In this document: positions 54,255 through 62,629 of the stretch, in pieces
Position numbering within the stretch: position 1 is the first letter of the stretch
How the letters are laid out: every line of letters starts with the position of its first letter
Assembly: GCF_027594785.1 (NCBI RefSeq)
Contig: NZ_CP075584.1
Location: 1,612,001 to 1,676,000 of the forward strand
From: Cryobacterium breve
GTDB taxonomy: Bacteria; Actinomycetota; Actinomycetes; Actinomycetales; Microbacteriaceae
Reading direction: 5' to 3'
Length of the DNA: 64,000 bases
The notes under the pieces: model-generated
The model's input: the letters and a program-made list of their open reading frames with translations, nothing else
The model's database searches: none
What the model was told of the DNA's origin: nothing
Position numbers and translations under genes: made by a program

Positions 54255-57041
54255 ATGGCCGGACCGTTCAGGACATCCGCTCCCCCGCACGTTCTCGAAC
54301 TGCGGGTGCACGGCATCAACAACACGTCGCCGTTCGCGCTGCTCGACCTGCCGCCGGACGAGGTCGAGCTCGCAGCGGGCGACGTGCTCGGCAGCTTCTG
54401 GACGCCGACGGACGACTCCCTCCGGCGTCATCGCCGGGCAGCGGATGCCGCGGAGCAACGCGGTTACGTCCCGCGCCGGATCCGCCGCGAGGCGTACTCC
54501 TGGGGCGGACTGGTACGCAGCACCCCGGGCGGGGCCGGGCCGGTCTGGGCGGTCCTCGCCGCACTCGCCCGGATCGGCTGGGCCCTGCTGCTCCCGTTCT
54601 CGATCGCCAACGCCGCCGCCTGGTGCTGGCGGCTCCCGACCCAGGCTGTGCCGCGCGGGCTCAGCGTCAGGGCCGGGATCATCCGCTTGTTCGGCGTGCT
54701 GCTCACGCTGCTGCTCGTCGCGACGGTCGCGAACCTCGGCATCGACCTGTTGGCCCGGCAGTGCTACGCCGGCGGGGCCCTGGTCTGCTCCGGGCTACCC
54801 GGGGCGCTCGGCGGCCTCGCCGCGTGGACGGCCGGGCAGCGGATGGCCCTCTTCTCGCTCGCGCCGATCGCGATGATCCTCGGAATCTGGCAACTCTCGA
54901 ACGGGGCGCGTCTGCGGTACGACGTCGCCGACCGCTACCTCGCCGCCCGTCCGGCAGCGGCACGACCGAGCGTCCGCCCGGCGGTCGGGCGACCCGGAGC
55001 CCCGGCTGCGTCTCCCGCAGGGCCCCGGCCGCTGCTGGAGTCGCCGCACCTGTGGAACCGACGCGGTGAAACCCATCGGCTCTCGCTCGCCCACCTCGCG
55101 GCCGGGCTGAGCCTGACCTCGGTGCTCTCCTGCGCCGCCCTGGCCGGCGGGGGCGGCGGGGTGAGTGCAAGTGTGTCCGGCACGGCGGCGGGCGTCGTCT
55201 TCCTCGTCGCGGGGGCCCTACTCCTGGCGGCCCTCGTGACCGCGTTCTGCACCCGCACCCTTCCTGTCGAGCCGATCGCGCGCACGCCGGGGGCCCGGTG
55301 GCACACCGCGCTCGTCCTGCTCGCCATCGTGACGCACGTCGCGGCGCTCCTGGTTCTCGGGCTTGCCCCGCCCGCGCAGGGGGACGACGGCGCGGTCGCC
55401 GCCGGAGCGACCCAGGGAGCGGCGGCCGCGGTTTCCTCGGTCTCCCAGGTCTCCTCGATCACGCTGCTCGCGCTTCTCGGCGGCATGCTCGCCTGCGTCG
55501 CGGCGAGCGCCGTGTTCCGGTACCCCGCCCCGCGCGGCCGGCTCCGGTTCGAGGCGTGGCACGGCCTCGCACCCGCGGTGTTCCTGACCCTCGCGCTCAC
55601 GGTCGGGCTCATCCTGTCGAGCCTCCTCACCGTCGGCGTCGGCACCTGGCTGAACGGCGGTGCGGGCGCGAGCGCCCTGCTCGGTGCGCCGACGAACGTG
55701 GCAGGGTCGCCGGTGATGCCCGTGCTGACCGTGCCGGGCGTGTACCCGTGGTTCGGCGGGCTTGCGTTCGCGCTCCTCGCCGTGGCGGTGCTCTTCGTCG
55801 GCTGCTCCCTGATCCGGCCGCGCCGGGTCGGCCCCCGCGTCGCGGAGTGGACCCCGGACGATGTCCCGCCCGGGTCAGGCGGCGACGGGCGGCGCGAGGC
55901 CAGCGGGGTTGGCGACGCGGCGCACCGGGACAGCTCTGGCGGAGCCGCCGCCGGATCCACCACCGGAACGGCCGCCGGCGGCGCGGGAGCTCCGGTCTTC
56001 GGCCAACCAGACGGCCCGGGCATCCCCGGCGGAGAGACCCCGATGCCCGCGGGATCCGAGGCCGAACTCGTGGCTCTGCTGCGTCCCGTGCGCGACCGGA
56101 AACGCGCGCTCGCCGCTCGCCTGCACCTCGTCGAACCGGTCACCGGGATCGTCGCGGCGGCCGGCTTCCTCGCCCTCCTCGCGACCGAGATCCTTACCGT
56201 CGTCGTGCCCCGCCTGCTACCAGCGGATGCCGCGGCGCCGGGGTCCGCCCCGGCCGACGGCGTGACCGCCCCGCCCGGGCTGCTCGCCTGGCTCGACGTG
56301 TCGATGGCCGGCTGGGCGGGCGTCGCCGTGATCGTCCTCGCCGGGCTCGTCCTTCGCCCGGCCCCTGGGCGCGCGACGAGGCCGCTCGCGATCGTCTGGG
56401 ACCTCGCCTGCTTCCTACCGCGCGCCGGGCATCCGCTCGGGGCTCCCTGCTACACCGAACGGGCCGTGCCCGAGGTCTGCCGCCGGGTGCTCTGGTGGCT
56501 GGACGGCCGGGCGGAAGGGACACCGCCACGCCGGCGGGAGGTCGTGCTCGCCGCCCACAGCATGGGAACGGTCGTCGCGATCGCCGCCCTCTTCTCCCTG
56601 GCCGCGCACCCGGACTGGTCGGCGCGGCGGGACCGGGTGACGCTGCTGAGCTTCGGCGTGCAGGTGCGGCCGTACTTCGGGCGGTTCTTTCCCGAGATCC
56701 TCGGGCCGGAGGTGCTTGGCACCCAGCCGTGCCTGCGCCCGCGGCTGTGGAGCGCGGACCCGTGGCTGGCGGATGCCGGGGCGACGCCGCTCCCGGCGGA
56801 ACCGGCCTCGCGCGCCGCCGCGCTGCCGGTGGGGCGCTGGATCAGCCTGTGGCGGGCGACCGATCCGCTCGGGTTCCCGGCCTGGTCGAACCGGGCGCCA
56901 GGCAACCCGATCGACCGGTTCGCCGATGAGATCGATACGAGCGGGTACACGGGCGCGGTCGGCACCCACGGCGAGTACTACCGCACCCGGCAGTACCACG
57001 ACGCGCTCGCCGACCTCGCCGGCACCGCCCTTCCCGGCTAG
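54255..57041 (+). CDS. large integral-membrane alpha/beta-hydrolase-like protein
   Basis: 928 residues from ATG 54255 (GGAAGGGA six bases upstream). N terminus [20 protein letters not shown] looks like the first strand and oxyanion HG of an alpha/beta hydrolase. Then EAYSWGGLV and about ten membrane helices in several blocks (about 95-660), separated by Pro/Ala- and Gly-rich loops (about 545-600). The C-terminal soluble part holds the nucleophile elbow [17 protein letters not shown] near 760, TDPLGFPAW as a possible acid, and [16 protein letters not shown] as a possible catalytic His. The hydrolase core thus appears split by the membrane region. Substrate unknown. Confidence 0.8.
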   Translation: MAGPFRTSAPPHVLELRVHGINNTSPFALLDLPPDEVELAAGDVLGSFWTPTDDSLRRHRRAADAAEQRGYVPRRIRREAYSWGGLVRSTPGGAGPVWAVLAALARIGWALLLPFSIANAAAWCWRLPTQAVPRGLSVRAGIIRLFGVLLTLLLVATVANLGIDLLARQCYAGGALVCSGLPGALGGLAAWTAGQRMALFSLAPIAMILGIWQLSNGARLRYDVADRYLAARPAAARPSVRPAVGRPGAPAASPAGPRPLLESPHLWNRRGETHRLSLAHLAAGLSLTSVLSCAALAGGGGGVSASVSGTAAGVVFLVAGALLLAALVTAFCTRTLPVEPIARTPGARWHTALVLLAIVTHVAALLVLGLAPPAQGDDGAVAAGATQGAAAAVSSVSQVSSITLLALLGGMLACVAASAVFRYPAPRGRLRFEAWHGLAPAVFLTLALTVGLILSSLLTVGVGTWLNGGAGASALLGAPTNVAGSPVMPVLTVPGVYPWFGGLAFALLAVAVLFVGCSLIRPRRVGPRVAEWTPDDVPPGSGGDGRREASGVGDAAHRDSSGGAAAGSTTGTAAGGAGAPVFGQPDGPGIPGGETPMPAGSEAELVALLRPVRDRKRALAARLHLVEPVTGIVAAAGFLALLATEILTVVVPRLLPADAAAPGSAPADGVTAPPGLLAWLDVSMAGWAGVAVIVLAGLVLRPAPGRATRPLAIVWDLACFLPRAGHPLGAPCYTERAVPEVCRRVLWWLDGRAEGTPPRRREVVLAAHSMGTVVAIAALFSLAAHPDWSARRDRVTLLSFGVQVRPYFGRFFPEILGPEVLGTQPCLRPRLWSADPWLADAGATPLPAEPASRAAALPVGRWISLWRATDPLGFPAWSNRAPGNPIDRFADEIDTSGYTGAVGTHGEYYRTRQYHDALADLAGTALPG

Positions 57042-57065
57042 CCTCCGCGAGGCTCCCGTGTCGAG

Positions 57066-57125
57066 CGCGGGTGTTGCGCCATTGCGCGGGTGGTGCGCCA
57101 CCCGCGGAGCGGCGCAACACCCGCG
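57066..57125. repeat. double hairpin built from GCGGGTGTTGCGCC
   Basis: Outer arms CGCGGGTGTTGCGCC (57066-57080) and its exact complement (57111-57125). The inner hairpin GCGGGTGG-TGCG-CCACCCGC (57086-57105) begins with a near-copy of the same word. Located between convergent ends of the hydrolase and EamA genes. Confidence 0.88.
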
Positions 57126-57159
57126 TTCGGTCCGGTGGCCGAGGGGGCGGATGCGGGGG

Positions 57160-58032
57160 TCAGCCGAGCGCGAAGAGGGCGGAGGAGGCGAGGGCGGTGC
57201 CGACTCCGATGGACTGCGGCAGCGTGAGGCGCTCCCCGAGGACGGCGATCGACAGCAGGATCGTCGCAACGGGGTACAGGGCGACCAGCACGCCGACCAC
57301 GGCGAGGTTGCCGGAGTAGAGGGCGATGAGCAGGAGGGCGTCACCGACGCCGAGCAATACGCCGGCGATCATGCTCCCGCCGATCCAGCGCGGACCCGCC
57401 GAGCGAAGCGGACCGAGCGAGAACGGGCGCAGGCCGGCGGACATCCTGCGCCACATCCCGAGCACCAGGAGGAGCAGGAGGCCGAGGCCGATCTCCACGA
57501 AGGCCGGGACCAACCCGGCGGAGCCGGGGGCGAACGAGAGGGCGACGACGGACAGACCGAACGCGATCCCGGAACCGATGCCGACGGTCCAGGCCTGGCG
57601 GGACACCCGCGCGCTTCCCTCGCGGCGCGAGGTCGACACCAGCACGGCGCTCGCGAGGGCGAGACCAACGGCGACCCAGGCCGCACCGGAGAGCTGCGTA
57701 CCGGCAACGGTGGCGACGCCGACCGGCACACCGGCGACCAGGAGGCCGATGACCGGAGAGAGCACGCTCACGGGACCCACAGTGAGCGCCTGGTAGAACA
57801 GCACGAAACCGACGACGGCCGCCGCCCCCGAGACCGCGCCCCAGAACACGGCGCCCTCCGACCAGGTTCCGCCCACGGAAAGCAGGCCCGCGCTGAGTGC
57901 GACCGTCGCCCACAGGTAGGTCAGGGTCGTCGCGGGCAGCACTCCGAACCGCCGTGCGCCGAGGGTTCCGAAGAAATCCGAAACGCCATAGGACAACGCG
58001 GACGCGAGCGTCAGCACGACCACCAGAATCAC
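57160..58032 (-). CDS. EamA/DMT-family transporter
   Basis: 290 residues, ten helices in two EamA halves: SALSYGVSDFFGTLGARRFG, FVLFYQALTVGPVSVLSPVI in the first; IGGSMIAGVLLGVGDALLLI and GVLVALYPVATILLSIAVLG in the second, with GERLTLPQSIG at the end. Start taken as GTG 58032, since GGAGG lies eight bases upstream; the frame is open further to 58101. Metabolite or drug exporter; substrate unknown. Confidence 0.87.
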   Translation of the reverse strand: MILVVVLTLASALSYGVSDFFGTLGARRFGVLPATTLTYLWATVALSAGLLSVGGTWSEGAVFWGAVSGAAAVVGFVLFYQALTVGPVSVLSPVIGLLVAGVPVGVATVAGTQLSGAAWVAVGLALASAVLVSTSRREGSARVSRQAWTVGIGSGIAFGLSVVALSFAPGSAGLVPAFVEIGLGLLLLLVLGMWRRMSAGLRPFSLGPLRSAGPRWIGGSMIAGVLLGVGDALLLIALYSGNLAVVGVLVALYPVATILLSIAVLGERLTLPQSIGVGTALASSALFALG

Positions 58033-58087
58033 GACACCATCCTCCAGCACGACGGATCTCACGGCAACGGGGCCGCGCTGGATAGCG

Positions 58088-58155
58088 GGCCACCGGGCCA
58101 CGGGCGCGCCGGGTCACGGGTACGCCGGGCCGGGGCCGCCGGGCCGGGGCACCCG
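58088..58155. repeat. GC-rich repeat tract sharing a 14-mer with 27796-27809
   Basis: GGCCACCGGGCCAC (58088-58101) followed by degenerate CCGGGTCACGGG/CCGGGCC units to about 58155, between the divergent EamA and VIT genes. The 14-mer is the inverse of 27796-27809, also upstream of a transporter gene. Confidence 0.65.
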
Positions 58156-58194
58156 TGAGTAGCGCGAACGCACCGGGGCTGCTTGACTTCCGGC

Positions 58195-58905
58195 ATGACT
58201 GAACTCGATCACGGCATCGAACCGCACGCCCCCGGCCACGCCGAACGGCTCAACTGGCTGCGCGCCGGTGTGCTCGGCGCGAACGACGGCATCGTCTCCG
58301 TCGCCGCCCTGGTGGTGGGCGTCGCGGCGGCGACACCGGATTCCGCGGCGATCCTGATCGCCGGAGTCGCGAGCCTGCTCGCCGGGGCGATCTCGATGGC
58401 CCTCGGCGAATACGTCTCGGTCAGCAGCCAGCGTGACACCGAGCGCGCCTTGATCGCCAAGGAGCGGTGGGAGCTCGCCAACCTGCCCGACCAGGAGCTC
58501 GCCGAGCTCGCCGAGATGTACCGCGCCAAGGGACTGAGCGCGGACACGGCCCGGCGCGTCGCCGACGAGCTCACGGCGCACGACGCCCTTGCCGCGCACC
58601 TCGAGGTGGAATTACACATCGGCACCGAAGAACTCCCCAACCCGTGGCATGCGGCGTTCGCGTCCGCGCTCGCGTTCACGGTCGGCGCGATCCTGCCGCT
58701 GCTCGCCGTGCTGCTGCCACCGCCGGCGTGGCGGCTGCCTGCAACATTTCTCGCGGTGGCGGTCGCCCTCTCGATCACCGGCTGGCTGAGTGCCTACCTC
58801 GGCGGCAGTCCCCGCGGCCGCGCGATCGCCCGGGTCCTCGTCGGAGGCCTGCTCGCCCTCGGCGTCACGTGGGCGATCGGCGGCCTCATCGGCACCTCGG
58901 TCTGA
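58195..58905 (+). CDS. VIT1/CCC1-family Fe2+/Mn2+ transporter-like protein
   Basis: 236 residues from ATG 58195. LRAGVLGANDGIVSVAALVV near 22-41, SLLAGAISMALGEYVSVSSQ near 62-81, then RDTERALIAKERWEL and a cytoplasmic helical metal-binding-type region with several Glu, and three C-terminal helices (PNPWHAAFASALAFTVGAIL onward). Matches the vacuolar-iron-transporter family; bacterial members export or sequester Fe/Mn. No clear Shine-Dalgarno. DUF3054 gene follows 15 bp later. Confidence 0.88.
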   Translation: MTELDHGIEPHAPGHAERLNWLRAGVLGANDGIVSVAALVVGVAAATPDSAAILIAGVASLLAGAISMALGEYVSVSSQRDTERALIAKERWELANLPDQELAELAEMYRAKGLSADTARRVADELTAHDALAAHLEVELHIGTEELPNPWHAAFASALAFTVGAILPLLAVLLPPPAWRLPATFLAVAVALSITGWLSAYLGGSPRGRAIARVLVGGLLALGVTWAIGGLIGTSV

Positions 58906-58920
58906 CCGTAGGCTGGTGCC

Positions 58921-59322
58921 ATGTCTTCACCACGTACGCTCCGCGCATCCGCCCTGCTCGCGGCGGGCATCGACGCCGCCCTCGTGCTCGTCTTCGCCGC
59001 GATCGGCCGTGCGAGCCACGGCGAGGACCTGCTCGGCGTGCTGACGACCTGGTGGCCGTTCCTGGGCGGCCTCACGATCGGCTGGCTGATCATGCGCGCG
59101 TGGCACGCCCCGCAGCGGATCGTCTACACCGGGCTCGGCGTCTGGCTCTGGACGGTCGCGGGAGGGTTGCTGCTCCGCGTCGTGAGCGGCCAGGGCGTAC
59201 AGCCGAGCTTCATCGTCGTGACGGCGATCGTGCTCGGCCTGTTCCTCGTCGGTTGGCGCGGCATCGCGGTACTGGTGCGCCGCGTCCGTGCCCGTAGCCA
59301 GGCCACGACGCAGATCCAGTAG
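58921..59322 (+). CDS. DUF3054 family membrane protein
   Basis: 133 residues, four helices: SALLAAGIDAALVLVFAAIG, WPFLGGLTIGWLIMRAWHAP, VYTGLGVWLWTVAGGLLLRV, FIVVTAIVLGLFLVGWRGIA. The pattern IDAALVLVFAAIGRASHGE and the GGLTIGW turn are typical of actinobacterial DUF3054. Function unknown. TAGGCT at 58909-58914, six bases before ATG 58921, gives it its own leaderless promoter despite the short gap from the VIT gene. Confidence 0.88.
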   Translation: MSSPRTLRASALLAAGIDAALVLVFAAIGRASHGEDLLGVLTTWWPFLGGLTIGWLIMRAWHAPQRIVYTGLGVWLWTVAGGLLLRVVSGQGVQPSFIVVTAIVLGLFLVGWRGIAVLVRRVRARSQATTQIQ

Positions 59323-59351
59323 CCGCACCCTTCCGCAACCTCGCCGTCAGT

Positions 59352-59457
59352 GGCATGACTCCTGCACCTCTCCGGGCGGTGGGAAAGCCGCCGCTGCGGT
59401 GACCCGGTGTTTCCGGGGCTCGGGCGTCGCTTCGGCTGAATGCGCAGGAGTCATGCC
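59352..59457. repeat. 14-bp inverted repeat after DUF3054
   Basis: Arms GGCATGACTCCTGC (59352-59365) and GCAGGAGTCATGCC (59444-59457), exact complements spaced by 78 nt, between convergent genes. Confidence 0.85.
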
Positions 59458-59478
59458 TCAAGAACGGCGGACATGGCA

Positions 59479-59511
59479 CTGCCAGCGCTCCGCGGGTGCG
59501 GGCGCTGGCAG
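59479..59511. terminator. hairpin at the end of the oxidoreductase gene
   Basis: Arms CTGCCAGCGC (59479-59488) and GCGCTGGCAG (59502-59511), 13-nt loop, 21 bp past the stop codon of the minus-strand gene at 59532. No T-run. Confidence 0.6.
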
Positions 59512-59531
59512 GGGATGCCGGGGTCGGCCGG

Positions 59532-60173
59532 TTAGACGAGCACCTTCAGCGAGGTGTTCCAGTTGAAGTCCTCGAATGCCGGGTTGGCCTGCAGGGTCAT
59601 CACGAGGAACTGGAAGCCCTCGAGCTCGCGGGCACGACGCAGCGGGCCGACGACGATCGGGCGCTGGCCGGCGGCGGTGACGAAGGCGGCGACGGCCGCG
59701 TTCGCCTCGTCGGAGTCGGAGGCGATGAACACGTCGAGCGGGAGGCCCGCGGCGGTGCCCGCGACGAGTGCACCGGCGAAGGTCGTGTTGAAGGCCTTGA
59801 CGACGGTCGCTCCGGGCGCGGCGAGCGCGGCGAGTTCTTCGGCTGCGGAGGTGCCGGGGGCGACGACGAGGGAGTCGAAGGTGCTGAAGTCGACGGGGTT
59901 GGTGATGTCGATCACGGTCTTGCCGGACAGGGCGGCACCCAGGGCGGTGACGACCTCCTTGGCCGCGTCGAACGGAAGCGCGAGCACCACGATCTCGCCG
60001 GTGAGCGGGCTGGTCAGCGTGCCAGAGGTGACCTCGGCGCCGAGCTCGGCGGCAAGAGACGCGGCCTTGGCCGGGTCGCGATCGAGGATCTGGAGGCCGC
60101 TTCCGGCGACGACGGCACGGGTGCCGATGCCGCGAGCCATGTTGCCGCTGCCGATGATCGTGATGTTCGTCAT
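59532..60173 (-). CDS. NADP-dependent oxidoreductase, F420-type (NADPH:F420 reductase-like)
   Basis: 213-residue Rossmann protein: ITIIGSGNMARGIGTRAVVA at the N terminus (GxGxMxxG), LTGEIVVLALPFDAAKEVVT, KTVIDITNPVDFSTF, ATVVKAFNTTFAGALVAG, and the C-terminal LRRARELEGFQFLVMTLQAN, typical of the F420-dependent NADP reductase family. Actual cofactor partner unproven. ATG 60173 with GGAGGAAG upstream. Divergent from a MarR regulator that probably controls it. Confidence 0.88.
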   Translation of the reverse strand: MTNITIIGSGNMARGIGTRAVVAGSGLQILDRDPAKAASLAAELGAEVTSGTLTSPLTGEIVVLALPFDAAKEVVTALGAALSGKTVIDITNPVDFSTFDSLVVAPGTSAAEELAALAAPGATVVKAFNTTFAGALVAGTAAGLPLDVFIASDSDEANAAVAAFVTAAGQRPIVVGPLRRARELEGFQFLVMTLQANPAFEDFNWNTSLKVLV

Positions 60174-60248
60174 AGTCGTTCTTCCTCCGGAAAAGTGTCG
60201 AGTGGATGCTGCCTCCGGCGGGATTCCCGTCACAATTACTTGAAGCAA

Positions 60249-60275
60249 CAACTAAAGCCTAGGACTCTTTAGTTG
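60249..60275. promoter_or_regulatory. MarR-type operator
   Basis: Perfect 9-bp arms CAACTAAAG (60249-60257) / CTTTAGTTG (60267-60275) in the AT-rich gap between the divergent MarR and oxidoreductase genes. An overlapping TTGAACCGTCAA (60273-60284) is a second, looser dyad. The MarR -10 TAGAAT (60294-60299) lies just downstream. Confidence 0.7.
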
Positions 60276-60306
60276 AACCGTCAAGTCAACCGGTAGAATT
60301 CTCGGC

Positions 60307-60786
60307 ATGACCGAACCGCGCTGGCTGACAGATGACGAACGCGAAGCCTGGCTGCGCCTGATGGCCGTGACCATGCTCCTGCCGGGACGACTCGAGACGC
60401 AGCTGAAACGGGATGCCGGGCTGAGCCACTTCGAGTACTACGTGCTCGCGATGATCTCGGAGAGCACCGAGCGTTCCCTGGCCCTGAGCGAGCTCGCCGC
60501 ACGCACGAACTCGTCGCTCTCCCGGCTGTCGCACGTGATCGCCCGGCTCGAAGTCCAGGGCCTGTTGACCCGGTGCGCCTCGCCGAGCGACGGCCGCACC
60601 TCGATCGCCCAGCTGACCGAGGCCGGCTGGGCGAAGGTCGTCGCGAGCGCGCCCGGCCACGTCGAGGAGGTGCGCTCGGTCGTCTTCGATTCCCTGACTC
60701 CCGGGCAGGTCAGCCAGCTCTCCGAAATCTGCGGAAGCCTGCTCGGCACGCTCGACCCCGACCACCGCCTGCTCCGCCCGAGCTGA
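60307..60786 (+). CDS. MarR-family transcriptional regulator
   Basis: 159 residues. Winged-helix core: LSHFEYYVLAMISESTERSL, ALSELAARTNSSLSRLSHVI (recognition helix), ARLEVQGLLTRCASPSDGRT with the wing DGRTS and AQLTEAG. TAGAAT ends seven bases before ATG 60307, so leaderless. Divergent from the Rossmann oxidoreductase; a dyad lies between them. A Cys in the wing (LTRCASPSD) could be redox-sensing. Confidence 0.92.
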   Translation: MTEPRWLTDDEREAWLRLMAVTMLLPGRLETQLKRDAGLSHFEYYVLAMISESTERSLALSELAARTNSSLSRLSHVIARLEVQGLLTRCASPSDGRTSIAQLTEAGWAKVVASAPGHVEEVRSVVFDSLTPGQVSQLSEICGSLLGTLDPDHRLLRPS

Positions 60787-60797
60787 GCCGCCCCGGG

Positions 60798-61076
60798 CTA
60801 CCGTTCGTAGTCGTCGACGTCGTCGAACTCGTCGGCATCATCGATGTCGATGATGCTGTGCTCGTCGACGCCGCGATCGTCCTCGTCCTCGTCGTCCTGC
60901 TCGACGGCGCGGTCGTCGGCGTCGATGGTCCAATCGAGATCATCGTCCGGGTTGTCTTCCGGAACCAGGTCATCCTCGAGGGTGAGCCCGACGTCGTCGA
61001 TGTCGCGATCTTCGTCCAGTCCATCGCTGCCGGAGTCCGTGCGCCGTGGCCAGAGTCCGTCCGGGTCAATTCTCAT
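60798..61076 (-). CDS. small acidic protein, unknown function
   Basis: 92 residues, about 40 percent Asp/Glu: runs such as DDLVPEDNPDDDLDW and EQDDEDEDDRGVDEHS. ATG 61076 with AGGAGG nine bases upstream. No domain, no membrane segment, likely disordered. Such proteins occur in actinobacteria without assigned role. It sits between MarR (convergent) and apbE (same strand, 155-bp gap). Confidence 0.65.
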   Translation of the reverse strand: MRIDPDGLWPRRTDSGSDGLDEDRDIDDVGLTLEDDLVPEDNPDDDLDWTIDADDRAVEQDDEDEDDRGVDEHSIIDIDDADEFDDVDDYER

Positions 61077-61231
61077 TGTGGCTGCCTCCTCGTCGGAAGA
61101 GGGACGTCCCCCGCTGGGTGCCCCCGCGCGAGCAACGGTACGCCACCGCCCCGCCACCGACAAGGGGCCGATCGACCCTGTGCACAACCGTTCCGAAGCG
61201 GCGTGGAGCCCGTGCGGAGCCGCAGGCCTGC

Positions 61232-62005
61232 TCAGCCGTTGCGGGAGCGCAGTCCCGCGGTGGCGACGAGCGAACCGTCCTGTAAGACTGCGAGCACCTC
61301 GATCGGAAAGGTCTCGACGCTGCGGTTCAGCGCCGCCTCGCCTCCGGCGACGATCGTGGTGGCCAGCACGTCGACGGTCACGATGTCGAGCCCGATCACG
61401 CTGACCTGCCGGTACGGCGAGGGCCCGCCGCCCACGCTGGTCCAGATGTGCTCCCCGCGCTCGGCGCTTCCCGAGGTCGCGACGGCCCGCACCGGGGCGA
61501 CGAGCGGCACGGAGGCCAGGAGTTCCTGCCGGCTTGCCGGGTCGACGATGCCGGCGACCCAGTCCTGGCCCGGTGACTGGTCGCCGTTCACGAGCAGGTC
61601 TCCTCCGGCGTTGACCGACCACTCCGAAAGGCTGAGCCCGCGCAGGACCTCCCCCGCTTCCGCGATCGCGAGGCTTTTCACGACCCCGGACAGGTCGAGC
61701 ACACCGTCGGCGCGGTGCGGCGTGAAGACGCCGTCCGTCCTATCGCGCCAGTCGAGCGCGACGGCGTAGCAGTCCCGCAGTTCGGCGCTCGCCTGGGTGA
61801 GGCGGATGTCGCCGCGCGAGATCCTGCTGATCTCAGAATCGGGCCGGTACAGGCTGAACCGCTCGTCCCAGCGGGTGAACACGTTTCGCACGGCGTCGAG
61901 GGCCGCCTCCGGCGAGGGGACTCCGGCGCGGTCGCCGTCGCCCGCCGCGCCGCCGATTCTGAGGCTCACGACGGTGCCCATGGTCTCGAAGGTGTGCGCG
62001 TCCAT
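61232..62005 (-). CDS. apbE: FAD:protein FMN transferase
   Basis: Covalently attaches FMN to Thr/Ser of target flavoproteins, outside the membrane in many bacteria. 257 residues from ATG 62005 (MDAHTFETMGTVVSLRI); an in-frame GTG at 62041, three bases after the upstream stop, is the alternative. ApbE blocks: TRWDERFSLYRPDSEISR, GVLDLSGVVKSLAIAEAG, SVNAGGDLLVNG (metal/FAD), and TVDVLATTIVAGGE near the C terminus. No clear signal peptide, so the substrate may be modified before export or the start is upstream. Its likely substrate is the adjacent FMN-binding protein. Confidence 0.9.
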   Translation of the reverse strand: MDAHTFETMGTVVSLRIGGAAGDGDRAGVPSPEAALDAVRNVFTRWDERFSLYRPDSEISRISRGDIRLTQASAELRDCYAVALDWRDRTDGVFTPHRADGVLDLSGVVKSLAIAEAGEVLRGLSLSEWSVNAGGDLLVNGDQSPGQDWVAGIVDPASRQELLASVPLVAPVRAVATSGSAERGEHIWTSVGGGPSPYRQVSVIGLDIVTVDVLATTIVAGGEAALNRSVETFPIEVLAVLQDGSLVATAGLRSRNG

Positions 62006-62044
62006 GCCTCCCACGCTAGCGGCGGCCCTCGCCGGCTGCACGGC

Positions 62045-62629
62045 CTAGAACCCGGCCGTGTCGAGCGCCGCCTGGACGGAGGTGAGGTAGCCCCTCGTCG
62101 TGTATGTGGCGCCGCTGACGTTGCTGACCTTCGCGGACTGGGCGGAGAGCACCTCGGAGCGGAGGATGGGGGCGGCCTGCGCGCTGATCGCGACAGAGCG
62201 GCCGCCGTCGTTGGTCAGCTGCAGGGCGGTGACCTCGGTGATCGTGCCGTTGGCGATCGTGACGGAGACCTGGACGGGCCCGTACGGGGTCCGCACGGAT
62301 GATCCCGTGAAGGTCCCGGTCGGCCGGGCGGCCGGAGCGGGCGCCGCGGGAGCAGGCGCCGCCGGTGCAGGGGCGGCCGCTGTCGAGGCCGCCGCGGTCG
62401 GCGCAGTGGCCGCGGAGCCTGCAGTCGTCGCCGGACCGGACACTGTCGGTGCGGTGGCGGCCGGTGTCGGTGTCGCCGGGCCGGCGCTCGGCGCCGGGAT
62501 CGTCGCGGGCGCGGCCTGCGGCGCGGAGAGTGCCTGCATCGAGGCGTTCGCCTGGGCGCCGACCTGCCAACCGACGGCGAGCACGGACAGGGACGCGAGG
62601 GTGGCCAGGCTGACTGCGCGGGCCCTCAC
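62045..62629 (-). CDS. exported FMN-binding domain protein
   Basis: 194 residues from GTG 62629, which overlaps the stop of the reductase gene. N-terminal signal/anchor VSLATLASLSVLAVGWQVGA (about 6-25), then an Ala/Pro/Thr linker (about 35-110), then the FMN_bind domain (PYGPVQVSVTIANGTITEV) with the flavinylation motif VSGATYTT near residue 176, where ApbE would attach FMN to Thr. The operon order reductase - FMN carrier - apbE supports extracytoplasmic electron transfer. Confidence 0.88.
   Translation of the reverse strand: MRARAVSLATLASLSVLAVGWQVGAQANASMQALSAPQAAPATIPAPSAGPATPTPAATAPTVSGPATTAGSAATAPTAAASTAAAPAPAAPAPAAPAPAARPTGTFTGSSVRTPYGPVQVSVTIANGTITEVTALQLTNDGGRSVAISAQAAPILRSEVLSAQSAKVSNVSGATYTTRGYLTSVQAALDTAGF

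Noticed and set aside
57300..58117. Long overlapping frames in the EamA gene region on both strands
   Set aside because: Only the minus-strand frame with hydrophobic helices and the GGAGG-supported start gives a recognisable protein; the others are shadows.
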